The notes: generated by a model from the letters alone, not told the origin. A stretch of 64,000 bases of DNA from UBA1181 sp045617845 (GCA_045617845.1 JAZLJL010000004.1:1-64000), one strand, 5' to 3'; counted from the stretch's first letter, positions 36,376 to 46,041 are shown. Numbers and translations: made by a program.

Positions 36376-36407
36376 AAAAAAAAACTATACCCGACAGGTA
36401 TAGTTTT
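36376..36407 (-). promoter_or_regulatory. terminator-like hairpin in the nuo leader (possible attenuator)
   Basis: A perfect 11-bp stem (36381-36391 with 36397-36407, loop cgaca) is followed on the minus strand by a nine-T run (36376-36384), the form of an intrinsic terminator. It lies only 37 nt upstream of the nuoA start and in the same orientation. It could attenuate nuo transcription or end a small RNA. Confidence 0.6.
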
Positions 36408-36776
36408 ACGTATAATGTGAATGCCACAAACCATTGATCCCTCTGATTTGCTTTTCAAGCGTTTGCAGAAAATGACTTGTGCTTTCATCACACTTTCGAA
36501 GTTTTGTATTTTATTTTATTTTACGTATGCAAAATTGGAAAAGTTATTTGATTTGCACAAATAATTTCATGCGTTTTTTTCTTTCTGTTTTGACAAATTG
36601 AAAGCCTTTTTTCGTATTTTGGTGAAAATATTACCCTTGTTGTGTCTTTTTGTGCTCGATTTAGTTATTTATGCGTCAAATAGTAAGTTATTCGGTCTTG
36701 TTTTTGTGCATTTAGAAAGTTTTCCACACTCTTAAAAAAATATTTTTATTTTAAATAATGTATCCTTAATATTAGT
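36408..36776. other. AT-rich divergent intergenic region
   Basis: Between the nuo leader hairpin and the aspartate kinase promoter lies about 370 bp of AT-rich DNA with no open frame of note. No exact minus-strand TAnnTTTG box is visible, so the nuo promoter is not located. A small RNA ending at the hairpin is possible. Confidence 0.4.
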
Positions 36777-36784
36777 TATCTTTG
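36777..36784 (+). promoter_or_regulatory. -7 box of the aspartate kinase gene
   Basis: TATCTTTG followed by CG matches the -7 consensus, 25 bp before the ATG at 36809. The -33 region is AT-rich without a TTTG. Confidence 0.5.
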
Positions 36785-36808
36785 CGAAAATAATCAAAAA
36801 TTGTTAGT

Positions 36809-38200
36809 ATGTTAACTGTAGAAAAAATTGGCGGAACGTCTATGTCCGAATTTAAGGATGTGTTGAACAACATCATTATAGGGAAAAGGACAGGGGCTGA
36901 TTTATATAACCGTATTTTTGTCGTGTCCGCCTACAACAATGTCACCAATTGGTTGTTGGAGCATAAAAAGACCGGTGAACCTGGTATTTACGTCAAGTTC
37001 CTCAATGACGAGAATTACAACGAAGCGCTGGACGCTCTTTGTGAGAAGTTGATAGGCTTGAACCGTAAGTATGAGGAGATTAAGTTGGACCAAAAGGTGG
37101 CCGACGAATTCATCATCAATAGGATCGCCAAGGCGAAATCATATCTTTCCGCTATGCATAGTGTCGTGGCTTCCGGTTATGTGAACAAACGTGATTTGTT
37201 CCTTGCCGCTCGTGAAATCCTTTCTTCCATTGGTGAGGCCCATTCTGCATTTAACTCTGTAAATATCATTCGCAATCACGGAATCGACGCCACGTTCATC
37301 GACCTTTGCGGTTTCGACGATTCTGAGGCGCTTACTATTGACGAACGTATCCATAAGGCTTTCATCGGCGTTGACTTTTCCAAGACCCTTTGCGTCGCTA
37401 CCGGTTACACGAAAGGTGTTGAAGGTATCATGCGCGCTTTCGACCGTGGCTATTCTGAGGTTACTTTCTCAAAAGTCGCTGTTGAGGTGAAGGCTGACGA
37501 GGCTGTCATCCATAAGGAGTTCCACCTCTCTTCGGCGGATCCTAAATTGGTGGGCAAAGATAAGTCTATCCCTGTCGGCCATACTAATTTCATGGTGGCT
37601 GACCAGCTCGCTGACGTCGGTATGGAGGCTATCCATCCGAAGGCTTCTAAACCGTTAGAGTTGGCTGGCATTAATATTCGTATCAAGAATACTTTCGAAC
37701 CGGAACATCCTGGTACTTTGATCTCTAAGGATTTCGTCGCTGAGAAGTCTTGCATAGAAATCGTCTCTGGTACGGATAAGGTGCTCGCTGTCGAGATACA
37801 TGATCCTATGATGGTCGGAGAGGTTGGATTCGACCTTCGTATCATGCAGGTATTCGAGAAACATCATGTTAGTTATATACTTAAGTCTACTAACGCCAAT
37901 AGCATTACGATGGTGATTTGGGACAAACAATCTTCCATTCCGTTGATCGAGGAGCTGAAACGTCTCTTCTATCAGGTGACGGTGAAAGAGGTTTCTCTGG
38001 TTTGTTGTATGGGTACTAACATCGCTCATCCGGGATTCTTATACCGTGCCGCTAAGGCTTTGTGCGATAATGGTATCAATATCGAATGTTTCGCTCAGTC
38101 TTTACGCCAGGTGAACATGCAGTTCGTCTTGAAACGTTCTGATTATTCGAACGCCATCTGTGCGTTGAATGATGCGCTCTGCGTCCATAAAATCGATTGA
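36809..38200 (+). CDS. aspartate kinase
   Basis: A 463-residue kinase with the N-terminal nucleotide-binding VEKIGGTSMSEF (residues 4-15), and the catalytic-domain ATGYTKGVEGIMRAFDRGYSEVTFSK. Tandem ACT-type regulatory segments follow (about 310-460, including SITMVIWD and VSLVCCMGTNIAHPG). It phosphorylates aspartate at the start of the lysine/threonine/methionine pathway, and the ACT domains imply feedback control. The IGGTSM start is a Bacteroidales variant of KFGGTSV. It is monocistronic. Confidence 0.88.
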   Translation: MLTVEKIGGTSMSEFKDVLNNIIIGKRTGADLYNRIFVVSAYNNVTNWLLEHKKTGEPGIYVKFLNDENYNEALDALCEKLIGLNRKYEEIKLDQKVADEFIINRIAKAKSYLSAMHSVVASGYVNKRDLFLAAREILSSIGEAHSAFNSVNIIRNHGIDATFIDLCGFDDSEALTIDERIHKAFIGVDFSKTLCVATGYTKGVEGIMRAFDRGYSEVTFSKVAVEVKADEAVIHKEFHLSSADPKLVGKDKSIPVGHTNFMVADQLADVGMEAIHPKASKPLELAGINIRIKNTFEPEHPGTLISKDFVAEKSCIEIVSGTDKVLAVEIHDPMMVGEVGFDLRIMQVFEKHHVSYILKSTNANSITMVIWDKQSSIPLIEELKRLFYQVTVKEVSLVCCMGTNIAHPGFLYRAAKALCDNGINIECFAQSLRQVNMQFVLKRSDYSNAICALNDALCVHKID

Positions 38201-38263
38201 TTTTTCTGTCGTAAGCGTGTTTCTAGTATAGCATTAGTTGTTTTTATATAATTGATAGTTGGG

Positions 38264-38292
38264 AAAGAGGATTAGTTTTATCCTCTTTTTCT
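38264..38292 (+). terminator. intrinsic terminator after the aspartate kinase gene
   Basis: A 9-bp stem, aaagaggat (38264-38272) with atcctcttt (38280-38288), is followed by a T run. Confidence 0.8.
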
Positions 38293-38308
38293 TTTTTTTG
38301 TAACTCCT

Positions 38309-39232
38309 ATGATGAGTAGCTTTTTGGATGGACCTAGTTCTAGGAAGGTGGTCTCTGGTCATGCTGCCGCTTTCTGTTCCTACTTGATTTTCGGTTTTAA
38401 TATTTTGGCGTGTAAGCATATTGCGTCGTCTGGTTTGATTTCCCCGATCTGCCTTTTCACTTTTCGCGCTTTCGGTGCGGTCCTGCTTTTTTCGCTCCTT
38501 TCGTTGTTCGTGCCCAAAGAGAAGGTTGAACGGAATGATTTGCTGCGGATTTTTGTGTCATCCATGTTGGGTCTATTTCTGACCCAGATGGCTTTTTTGA
38601 TGGCTGTCAAGATGACTACTCCTTTTGACATCTCTGTCATCGCTTCGTTGACGCCTGTCTTTACGATGTTCATCGCGGCATTTTATTTAAAGGAGCCTAT
38701 CACTTCGAAGAAAGCGCTAGGGGTCGCTTTGAGTTTCGTCGGTGTAATCTGGCTGATTCTTAATTCGGTGAGAGTCTCGTCCGGAGTCGAGACTTCTTCG
38801 CCTATGGGCATAGCGTTGATGGTGTTGAACGGTCTTTTCTTCTCCATATACTTGAGCATCTCAAAGCCTGTCATTGGTAAGTATAGTGTGGTGACTTTCA
38901 TGAAATGGATGTTCCTCTTCTCTTTCGTTGTCTCTTTGCCTTTTGATTTCATGGAGATAGCTTACCTGGATTATAGTTCTTTCCCTTCCGATGTGGTTTG
39001 GTCCATCTTGTTCGTCGTCTTCTTTGCGACGTTCGTGGCATATCTTTCCATCTCAACTGCGCAACGTCTTATTCGCCCTACTTTGGTGAGCCTTTATTCT
39101 TATGTCCAGCCTATCGTGGCCGCTTGCCTTGGAGTCTATTGGGGAATGGATGTGATGACTTGGCAAAAAGTTTGTGCGGCTCTCCTCGTCTTTGTCGGGG
39201 TAGGTGTGGTGAACGCTAGTAAGAAAAAATAA
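38309..39232 (+). CDS. EamA/DMT-family transporter
   Basis: A 307-residue membrane protein with ten predicted helices in two EamA halves; the duplicated motif includes SVIASLTPVFTMFIAAFYLKEPIT in the first half and LVSLYSYVQPIVAACLGVYWG in the second. The family exports or imports small metabolites; the substrate is unknown. ATG codons at 38309 and 38312 are both possible starts. A terminator precedes it and another follows. Confidence 0.85.
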   Translation: MMSSFLDGPSSRKVVSGHAAAFCSYLIFGFNILACKHIASSGLISPICLFTFRAFGAVLLFSLLSLFVPKEKVERNDLLRIFVSSMLGLFLTQMAFLMAVKMTTPFDISVIASLTPVFTMFIAAFYLKEPITSKKALGVALSFVGVIWLILNSVRVSSGVETSSPMGIALMVLNGLFFSIYLSISKPVIGKYSVVTFMKWMFLFSFVVSLPFDFMEIAYLDYSSFPSDVVWSILFVVFFATFVAYLSISTAQRLIRPTLVSLYSYVQPIVAACLGVYWGMDVMTWQKVCAALLVFVGVGVVNASKKK

Positions 39233-39309
39233 ATTGTTTATGGTATGCGATATCGGTGGATGAAACTTTAGCCCATTTTGCTTGCCTTCGGATTGCGTGT
39301 TTATATGAA

Positions 39310-39348
39310 AAAAAGCCACGGAGCCTTCAAAGACATCCGTGGCTTTTT
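39310..39348. terminator. bidirectional intrinsic terminator
   Basis: A 13-bp perfect stem (39310-39322 with 39336-39348) with A and T flanks lies between the convergent EamA gene and the minus-strand lipoprotein gene. Confidence 0.85.
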
Positions 39349-39392
39349 ATTTCCCCTTGCGGGGCGAACCCGTTGTTTAATGTTATATATGC

Positions 39393-40052
39393 TTATTTTA
39401 TCGAGATTGTCTCAAGTATGTCCGTACATTTCTTTAAGCTCTCTTCCTCTAAATCTTTGTCTATTTTGATGTTGACGCCATATAGACGTTGGTTTTGGTA
39501 AATCAAGTAAACGTCTTCCATTCCTGGCTTGAGTGAATAACCCCTGGTCGCCACGAAATGTTTGGTCTCATAAGCTGACTTACCGATGATGGTGTCTGTG
39601 ATCTCTGTGACTTGCTCGTAGTAGACACCTTTCAAATCGTCATACATTTTTTTCTTGTATGTCTTGATGAATTCGTCGCATGCCGTTTGGCCGGGAATGG
39701 AGTCGTGGAATCTCATGAAGTAGATGCTCGTCGCATAACGAGGGATTGTGTCGCCCTCTTCCGACATGTTGTCGCAGAGTAGGGAAGCGCAGATCGCATT
39801 GTATCTGAAGCCATCGAAATAACTGTTTTTATCTGCGGGCATGGTGTCCATGTATGTGTTAGTCCATTGATCGATTGGGAACGTCGCGGTTATGCCGTAT
39901 CTGTCGTTTAATACGACGTGATCTTTGTCTATTATTTCCTCTGGCTTTTCGTTTAATGTCTCGTCGTCTTCATCATCCTTTTTGCAAGAAAAGAATAATG
40001 TACAAGATAAAGCAAGCAATAAAATATGCTTTTGGGAAATTTTGAATTTCAT
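39393..40052 (-). CDS. lipoprotein of unknown function
   Basis: A 219-residue protein with signal peptide and lipobox (TLFFSC, Cys23), followed by KKDDEDDETLNEKPEE, an acidic linker. The mature domain (RYGITATFPIDQWTNTYMD ... KKCTDILETISIK) is compact, with mixed alpha/beta pattern. No family is recognised. It is monocistronic. Confidence 0.75.
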   Translation of the reverse strand: MKFKISQKHILLLALSCTLFFSCKKDDEDDETLNEKPEEIIDKDHVVLNDRYGITATFPIDQWTNTYMDTMPADKNSYFDGFRYNAICASLLCDNMSEEGDTIPRYATSIYFMRFHDSIPGQTACDEFIKTYKKKMYDDLKGVYYEQVTEITDTIIGKSAYETKHFVATRGYSLKPGMEDVYLIYQNQRLYGVNIKIDKDLEEESLKKCTDILETISIK

Positions 40053-40141
40053 GATACCCCCTTATTATATTAATGATTGTATTCTGGTAAGATTAACTGA
40101 CAATCGATTTGCGACCATAAGTCCATAAAGAACTTTAATTG

Positions 40142-40225
40142 TGCCCAAGATGAGATTCGAACTCACACGCCGAAACCGGCACTACCCCCTCAAAGTAGCG
40201 TGTCTACCAATTCCACCACCTGGGC
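40142..40225 (-). tRNA. tRNA-Leu (anticodon GAG)
   Basis: The minus strand folds as an 84-nt class II tRNA: acceptor GCCCAGG with CTTGGGC, discriminator A, D arm GGTGGAATTGGTAGAC, anticodon loop TTGAGGG giving GAG, a variable arm, and T arm with GTTCGAATC. CCA is not encoded. It lies 39 bp downstream of tRNA-Gly in the same direction, so they are probably one transcript. Confidence 0.93.
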
Positions 40226-40264
40226 AAAAAAACGACAGAATCGTAAGATTCTGTCCGAGAGTTG

Positions 40265-40337
<73 letters not shown>

Positions 40338-40452
40338 AGTTGCCGTTGCTTTCGCAATTGCAGTGCAAATGTACTGCTTTTTTTTGTCTTTGCAAGCGTT
40401 CGAGCAACTTTTTTAGGGCGAAATATTAACTTTTTTTCTATATAGTTGAAAA

Positions 40453-41592
40453 TTAGGCCATTCTTGCTTTGTAATCTTCGTATCCGAATTTTCTCAAGAC
40501 TTCCATTTCTCCTTTTTGGGTCCATAAGACCAGAGAAGGATGGGTGACTCCATTGAACATGGTGGTCTTGACGGTGGTGTAATGTATCATATCCATGAAG
40601 ATTATTCTTTCACCTATTCCCAATTCGTGGTCGAATGACCAACTGCCGACAAAGTCGCCTGACAGGCAGCTGTTGCCTCCCATGCGGTAGGTCGGTTTCC
40701 CTTCCGTTTCGTCAGTTGCGCCTAATATGGCAGGCTTGTATGGCATTTCGAGGCAATCGGGCATGTGGCAAGCGAAGGAGACGTCCAGTATAGCTGTCTT
40801 TATTCCGTGGTTTTCCACTATGTCTACGACGCTGGACACTAATTCGCCTGTCTGCCATGCGAATGCGCTTCCTGGCTCCAATATGACTTTTAGCCAAGGA
40901 TACCTGCTCCTGAATCCTTTTATGGTTTTGATGAGGTGCTCCACGTCATAGCCTTCCCGTGTCATTAGGTGGCCTCCTCCGAAGTTTACCCATTTCAACT
41001 GAGGTAGGTACTTCGAGAATTTATCCTCGAACGCACCCATGAGTTTCTCGAATTCGTATGAGGTTGATTCGCATAGGGCGTGGCAATGGAATCCTTCTAT
41101 ACCTTCAGGAACTTTCTCCCCGAAGTGGTCTATGGTGACGCCTAGACGGGAGCCTGGGGCACATGGGTTATAAATCTCGGTTTCGACTTGCGAGAATTCC
41201 GGGTTGACTCTTATGCCGCATGATATTTTCCTGCCGATTTTGTCGATCTCTGGTTTCCTCCTTTCGTACTGTTGGATGGAATTGAATGTGATGTGGCTAC
41301 TGTATGACGCTATCTCTGCGAATTCGCTGTCCGTGTAGGCGGGCGAGTAGGTGTGCGCATAGTTGCCCATCTCCTCGTACGCGAGTCGCGCTTCTGAAAG
41401 TGAGCTCGCCGTGGAGTATTGTATGTATTCTTTCACAATCGGAAATGCTTTCCATAATGCGAAGGCTTTGAACGCTAATATGATGTCTGCGCCTGACTCG
41501 TCCTTGACGTGCTTGATCAACGTTAGGTTCTTCCTTAATCTTTCCTCGTCCAACACATACGATGGGGTTGGTATTTTGCTGTAATCTATCAT
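40453..41592 (-). CDS. nspC: carboxynorspermidine decarboxylase
   Basis: A 379-residue fold-type III PLP enzyme. The N-terminal IPTPSYVLDEERLRKNL is typical, the Schiff-base lysine is Lys42 in LAFKAFALW, the glycine-rich phosphate loop is VNFGGGHLM, and the second active-site segment is SFACHMPDCLEMPY. It decarboxylates carboxyspermidine or carboxynorspermidine in the alternative spermidine pathway. The partner dehydrogenase is not in this window. It is divergent from gltX with overlapping promoter space. Confidence 0.92.
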   Translation of the reverse strand: MIDYSKIPTPSYVLDEERLRKNLTLIKHVKDESGADIILAFKAFALWKAFPIVKEYIQYSTASSLSEARLAYEEMGNYAHTYSPAYTDSEFAEIASYSSHITFNSIQQYERRKPEIDKIGRKISCGIRVNPEFSQVETEIYNPCAPGSRLGVTIDHFGEKVPEGIEGFHCHALCESTSYEFEKLMGAFEDKFSKYLPQLKWVNFGGGHLMTREGYDVEHLIKTIKGFRSRYPWLKVILEPGSAFAWQTGELVSSVVDIVENHGIKTAILDVSFACHMPDCLEMPYKPAILGATDETEGKPTYRMGGNSCLSGDFVGSWSFDHELGIGERIIFMDMIHYTTVKTTMFNGVTHPSLVLWTQKGEMEVLRKFGYEDYKARMA

Positions 41593-41598
41593 GCTTCC

Positions 41599-41632
41599 TT
41601 TGGGTTAAATCGCCCAAAATTATATATTTTTG
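41599..41632 (+). promoter_or_regulatory. divergent promoter region between nspC and gltX
   Basis: TTTG (41599-41602), a 22-bp spacer and TATTTTTG (41625-41632) point toward gltX. On the minus strand 41615-41622 reads TAATTTTG, pointing toward nspC, so the two promoters interleave. A second plus-strand candidate, TAACTTCG at 41666-41673, lies 25 bp before the gltX start. Confidence 0.5.
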
Positions 41633-41698
41633 TAGAGATATGCCCATTTATCGTATACAATTTTGTAACTTCGCGTCTCGAAATTCAATATCGGAATT

Positions 41699-43219
41699 AT
41701 GGCAGAGAGAAAAGTTCGCGTGCGTTTCGCACCTAGTCCGACCGGCCCCTTGCATATCGGTGGCGTGAGGACATGCTTATATAATTATTTGTTCGCTAAA
41801 AAGAATGGCGGTGAGTTGTTGCTTAGAATCGAGGATACCGATTCCCAACGTTTTGTTCCGGGGGCGGAGGATTATATCATCGAATCCTTCAAATGGCTCG
41901 GAATTACTTTCGACGAAGGTGTCGGCGTCGGTGGACCGAATGGCCCGTATCGTCAGAGCGAACGCCGTGACATCTATAAGATTTATGTGAAACAATTGGT
42001 CGAGAGCGGACATGCTTACTACGCTTTCGATACTCCGGAAGAGTTGGAGGAGAAACGTAATACGATTCCTAACTTCCAATATGACTCCCATTCCCGTATG
42101 CAGGGCGTCAATTCCTTGACGTTGAGCGCTGACGAGGTGGAACGCCGCATCGCAGCCGGCGAAAAGTACGTGGTCCGTATCAAGGTGGAGCCTGATGAGG
42201 ATATCGAAGTGGATGATTTGGTCCGCGGTAAGGTGGTCATCAACTCTAATATTTTGGATGATAAGGTCCTTTATAAGGCTGCTGACGAACTACCTACTTA
42301 TCATTTGGCTAATATTGTGGACGACCATTTGATGGAGATCACCCACGTTATTCGTGGCGAAGAGTGGTTGCCTTCAGCTCCGCTCCATGTGTTGCTTTAC
42401 CGCTATTTGGGTTGGGCTGATACGATGCCTCGTTTCGCTCACCTTCCTTTGCTCCTTAAACCGGAGGGGAATGGTAAGCTTAGCAAACGTGATGGCGATA
42501 AGCTCGGTTTCCCAGTATTCCCTTTGCAATGGAAAGATCCTAAGACGGGTGATATCTCTTCGGGGTACCGCGAGTCTGGTTATTTGCCGGAGGCTGTCGT
42601 CAATTTCTTGGCTCTCTTGGGATGGAACCCTGGCACGGATCAGGAGATGTTCTCCATGGAGGAGCTCATCAATCTTTTCTCAATCGACCGCATCAGCAAG
42701 TCCGGTGCCCGTTTTAACTACGAGAAAGGTAAATGGTTTAACCATGAGTATCTACAGAAACGATCTGACGAGGAGGTCGCTCATATGTTTGAACCTATCT
42801 TGAAGGAAAAGGGGGTTCAATGTTCTTTCGATAATTTGGTTTACATCGTCTCTTTGGTGAAGGAGAGAATCACTTTCCCTTCCGAGCTTTGGGATCAGAC
42901 CGATTTCTTCTTCCAAGCTCCTACCGCTTACGACGAGAAATCTTTGAAGAAAAGATGGAAGGCCGAGAGCCCTCAATATTTGCGCGAGTTGGTTGATGTG
43001 CTCAACGGCATCGACGATTACTCTAAGGTGGTTGAGAACGAGCAGCTGGTGTTGGATTGGGTGGCTTCTAAGGGCTATAACCTCGGTACCGTCATGAACT
43101 CTTTCCGCATCACGCTTGTGGGCGCCGCTAAGGGTCCGCATATCTTCAACATCATTGATATCCTTGGAAAGGAAGAGACCATTGCTCGCGTGAATAGAGC
43201 TTTGGAGATTATAAAATAA
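41699..43219 (+). CDS. gltX: glutamate--tRNA ligase
   Basis: A 506-residue class I aminoacyl-tRNA synthetase. The HIGH-type signature is PSPTGPLHIGG (about 12-22) and the KMSKS-type signature is KLSKRDGDK (from about 260). RGEEWLPSAPLH and the helical anticodon-binding C-terminus are present. It charges tRNA-Glu. waaA follows after 5 nt. Confidence 0.96.
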   Translation: MAERKVRVRFAPSPTGPLHIGGVRTCLYNYLFAKKNGGELLLRIEDTDSQRFVPGAEDYIIESFKWLGITFDEGVGVGGPNGPYRQSERRDIYKIYVKQLVESGHAYYAFDTPEELEEKRNTIPNFQYDSHSRMQGVNSLTLSADEVERRIAAGEKYVVRIKVEPDEDIEVDDLVRGKVVINSNILDDKVLYKAADELPTYHLANIVDDHLMEITHVIRGEEWLPSAPLHVLLYRYLGWADTMPRFAHLPLLLKPEGNGKLSKRDGDKLGFPVFPLQWKDPKTGDISSGYRESGYLPEAVVNFLALLGWNPGTDQEMFSMEELINLFSIDRISKSGARFNYEKGKWFNHEYLQKRSDEEVAHMFEPILKEKGVQCSFDNLVYIVSLVKERITFPSELWDQTDFFFQAPTAYDEKSLKKRWKAESPQYLRELVDVLNGIDDYSKVVENEQLVLDWVASKGYNLGTVMNSFRITLVGAAKGPHIFNIIDILGKEETIARVNRALEIIK

Positions 43220-43224
43220 TTGAA

Positions 43225-44457
43225 ATGAAGATTTTGTATGATTTAGGGCTGCTCATATACCAGTTTGGTGTGTGGGTGGCTTCTTTTTGGAACGAAAAGG
43301 CTTCCAAATTTAGGGAAGGCAGACACGGATTATTCGAACTATTAGACGAAAAAGTTGAAAAAGGCGGCAAATACGTATGGGTTCATGCTGCTTCTTTGGG
43401 GGAATTTGAGCAAGGACGTCCTATCATCGAGAAGATTAGACGGATAAGACCTGAGTATAAAATCATTCTCACATTTTTTTCTCCTTCGGGTTATGAGGTG
43501 AGGAAAAATTATGAGGGGGCTGACATCGTTTGTTATATGCCTCTCGACACGTCATGGAACGCTGAAAAATTCCTTGATATCGTTAATCCTTCATATGCTA
43601 TTTTTGTGAAGTATGAGTTTTGGATGAACTATATTTCCGGCTTGAAAAAGAGGAGTGTGCCTACTTATATCGTTTCCGCCATCTTCCGTCCGGAACAGGT
43701 GTTCTTCAAATGGTATGGCGGCTGGTACCGTAAGGTTCTTCATTGTTTCAATCATCTTTTCGTACAAAATCAGGCTTCTTTGGATTTGCTTTCTTCTGTT
43801 GGAGTACACAACGCTTCTCTGACGGGCGACACGCGTTTCGACCGTGTGGCCGATATCGCCGCCCAATCTAAGGAATTACCTGTCGTCTCCGCTTTCAAGG
43901 GCGATTCTAAAGTGATTGTGGCTGGTAGCTCTTGGCCTAAGGATGAGGATATCATCTGCGCTTATTTCAATGAACATCCGGAAGTGAAGATGGTTTTGGC
44001 TCCGCATGAGATCCATCAGGCTCATTTGGATAGCATCGTTTCTAAGTTGAAACGTCCTTATGTTTTTTATAAGGATGCGGACGAGGCTGCTGCCGCTAAG
44101 GCGGATTGCTTGATCATTAATTGCTTCGGACTGCTCTCTTCTATCTATAAGTATGGGGAGGTGGCTTATGTCGGTGGTGGTTTCGGTGTCGGTATCCACA
44201 ACACGTTGGAGGCTGCCGTTTATGGTATGCCTGTCTTGTTCGGTCCGAATTATACTCGTTTCCAAGAGGCCGTCGATATGGTGGAGCGTGGCGCGGCTTT
44301 CCCTGTCTCAAAATCGGAGGAGTATTATACGTTGATGGACGATTTGTTGCGTGATGGTTCCGAATCTTTGCATAACGCTTCTGATCATGCTGCGGCTTAT
44401 GTGCGCGAAAAATGCGGAGCTACCGATAAAATTTTGAAGGAAATTTTCGGAAATTAA
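43225..44457 (+). CDS. waaA: 3-deoxy-D-manno-octulosonic acid transferase
   Basis: A 410-residue GT30 family glycosyltransferase. Landmarks: VWVHAASLGEFEQGRPIIEKI (about 50-70, catalytic Glu in SLGEFEQ), LTFFSPSGYE, FVKYEFWMNYI, LTGDTRFDRV, and the GT-B donor site YVGGGFGVGIHNTLEAAVYGMPVLFGP. It adds Kdo to lipid A, showing a Gram-negative outer membrane. It is translationally close to gltX (5-nt gap). Confidence 0.95.
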   Translation: MKILYDLGLLIYQFGVWVASFWNEKASKFREGRHGLFELLDEKVEKGGKYVWVHAASLGEFEQGRPIIEKIRRIRPEYKIILTFFSPSGYEVRKNYEGADIVCYMPLDTSWNAEKFLDIVNPSYAIFVKYEFWMNYISGLKKRSVPTYIVSAIFRPEQVFFKWYGGWYRKVLHCFNHLFVQNQASLDLLSSVGVHNASLTGDTRFDRVADIAAQSKELPVVSAFKGDSKVIVAGSSWPKDEDIICAYFNEHPEVKMVLAPHEIHQAHLDSIVSKLKRPYVFYKDADEAAAAKADCLIINCFGLLSSIYKYGEVAYVGGGFGVGIHNTLEAAVYGMPVLFGPNYTRFQEAVDMVERGAAFPVSKSEEYYTLMDDLLRDGSESLHNASDHAAAYVREKCGATDKILKEIFGN

Positions 44458-44614
44458 CGTCTTTTTCTCCTTTAATCATCCTAAAATAGCTTGAAATCGT
44501 TTCGTTTCCTTTCTTTTGTCTTGAATTGTGGAATCGTAATCGATTAAATAGTAAATGATTATGATTTTGTTAAAAAAATAAGTGGTTTTGACGTTAAAAA
44601 CATGGGCGTCACTC

Positions 44615-44645
44615 TTGCAGGATTCGCAAATATATACTACATTTG
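44615..44645 (+). promoter_or_regulatory. promoter of tRNA-Ser
   Basis: TTG (44615-44617), a 20-bp spacer and TACATTTG (44638-44645) form a near-consensus Bacteroidetes promoter. Transcription would begin near 44651, 18 nt before the mature tRNA. Confidence 0.7.
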
Positions 44646-44668
44646 CAATGCAAAACCGAAAGGGGTTT

Positions 44669-44755
44669 GGTGAGATGGGTGAGTGGCTGAAACCACCAGT
44701 TTGCTAAACTGACGTACGGGTTACCGTACCGGGGGTTCGAATCCCCCTCTCACCG
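44669..44755 (+). tRNA. tRNA-Ser (anticodon GCT)
   Basis: An 87-nt class II tRNA: acceptor GGTGAGA with TCTCACC, discriminator G, D arm GGGTGAGTGGCTGAAACC, anticodon stem-loop CCAGTTTGCTAAACTG giving GCT, a long variable arm (tacgggttaccgta), and T arm GGGGGTTCGAATCCCCC. CCA is not encoded. Confidence 0.95.
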
Positions 44756-44768
44756 CTTTTTTTTATAT

Positions 44769-44799
44769 GTTAGTTCGTGATACGAGCTAACTTTTTTTT
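44769..44799 (+). terminator. intrinsic terminator of tRNA-Ser
   Basis: A 9-bp stem (44769-44777 with 44783-44791, one G-T pair) is followed by a T run. Confidence 0.85.
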
Positions 44800-44988
44800 T
44801 GTCAGGTGGGTTCAGTTCCCTATCACATGTGACGCCGGATTCCATCCGAATAGTGTTATTTTGAGCAATATCTTTCTATTCCTATGGTTCCCTTTTTTTG
44901 CCCGATAATGTTTTTGTTCCTGCGATAGGTCCTTCCCACTTATAATTCGTTATTAATGGTGGTCTTTATGACCCTATATTGATGTGCC

Positions 44989-46041
44989 ATGAGTAAAAAA
45001 ACAGCTAAAAAGAAATCTAAAGGGAAACATATTGTTGCTTTTCTGATTGTCCTTGTCATCTTGTCGGGTGTGGGCTTTTCCCTCTATGCTCTGTTTTATC
45101 CTAATGTGAAGGTGGAGAAGGATTCTCCTGCTTATCTTCATGTCTATGACAACGCTTCGTATGATGACGTGCTTGATTCTTTGAGATGCATGAAGGCTCT
45201 TAAGTCTGATATTCCTTTCCGCTTCACGTCTTGGCTTCTCAATTATCCTACTAATGTCATTTCGGGACGTTATGAACTGAAGTCGGGCGATAATTCCCTT
45301 ACGTTGGTGCATAAACTTATGTATGGACAGCAGGCTCCTGTACGCTTGACTTTCAATAATGTGCGTACAAAAAAGGATTTGGCTGAGAAGGTGACCAAAC
45401 ACCTTCGGATGTCTGAAAGCGATATGCTTACCGCTCTTTGCGATCCTAATATTTGTGCGAAATATGAGACGAATCTTGAGAATATCATTTCGTTGTTTAT
45501 CCCTAATACGTATGAGGTCTATTGGGACATTTCCCCTGAAGATCTTATCCATCGTATGAAGAAGGAGTATGACAAGTTCTGGACGGAAGAACGTATCGAT
45601 AAATTAGCGGAGGTGGGACTTTCCCAGCAGGAGGTGAGCACCCTGGCTTCCATCGTCGACGAGGAAACGCGAAAGGTGGACGAGAAGCCTCGTGTGGCTG
45701 GTCTTTATTTGAACCGTGTGCACCGTGGCATCCCTTTACAGGCTGACCCTACGGTGAAGTTCGCCTTGCAGGATTTTTCGTTAAAACGTATATATAAGGG
45801 TCATTTGGAAATTGATTCTCCGTATAATACTTACAAATATCCTGGTCTTCCTCCGGGCCCTATCCGTGTCCCTTCCATTGAGGGAATCGACGCTGTGCTG
45901 AATTTCGAGAACCACGATTATATTTATATGTGCGCCAAAGAGGATTTCTCCGGCTACCATAATTTCGCAGCCACTTATGAACAACATCAGGCGAACGCTA
46001 GTAAATATCGTAAAAAATTAAATCAGAGGGGAATCAAATGA
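44989..46041 (+). CDS. mltG: endolytic murein transglycosylase
   Basis: A 350-residue YceG/MltG protein: a basic N-terminus (KKTAKKKSKGK), a membrane helix at about 15-36, a LysM-like middle and the catalytic domain. The ASIVDEET segment (about 220-227) carries the family's conserved glutamate, followed by VAGLYLNRVHRGIPLQADPTVKFAL, YNTYKYPGLPPGPI and the Bacteroidetes-type EDFSGYHNFA. It cleaves nascent peptidoglycan at the inner membrane. A terminator overlaps its stop codon. Confidence 0.93.
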   Translation: MSKKTAKKKSKGKHIVAFLIVLVILSGVGFSLYALFYPNVKVEKDSPAYLHVYDNASYDDVLDSLRCMKALKSDIPFRFTSWLLNYPTNVISGRYELKSGDNSLTLVHKLMYGQQAPVRLTFNNVRTKKDLAEKVTKHLRMSESDMLTALCDPNICAKYETNLENIISLFIPNTYEVYWDISPEDLIHRMKKEYDKFWTEERIDKLAEVGLSQQEVSTLASIVDEETRKVDEKPRVAGLYLNRVHRGIPLQADPTVKFALQDFSLKRIYKGHLEIDSPYNTYKYPGLPPGPIRVPSIEGIDAVLNFENHDYIYMCAKEDFSGYHNFAATYEQHQANASKYRKKLNQRGIK

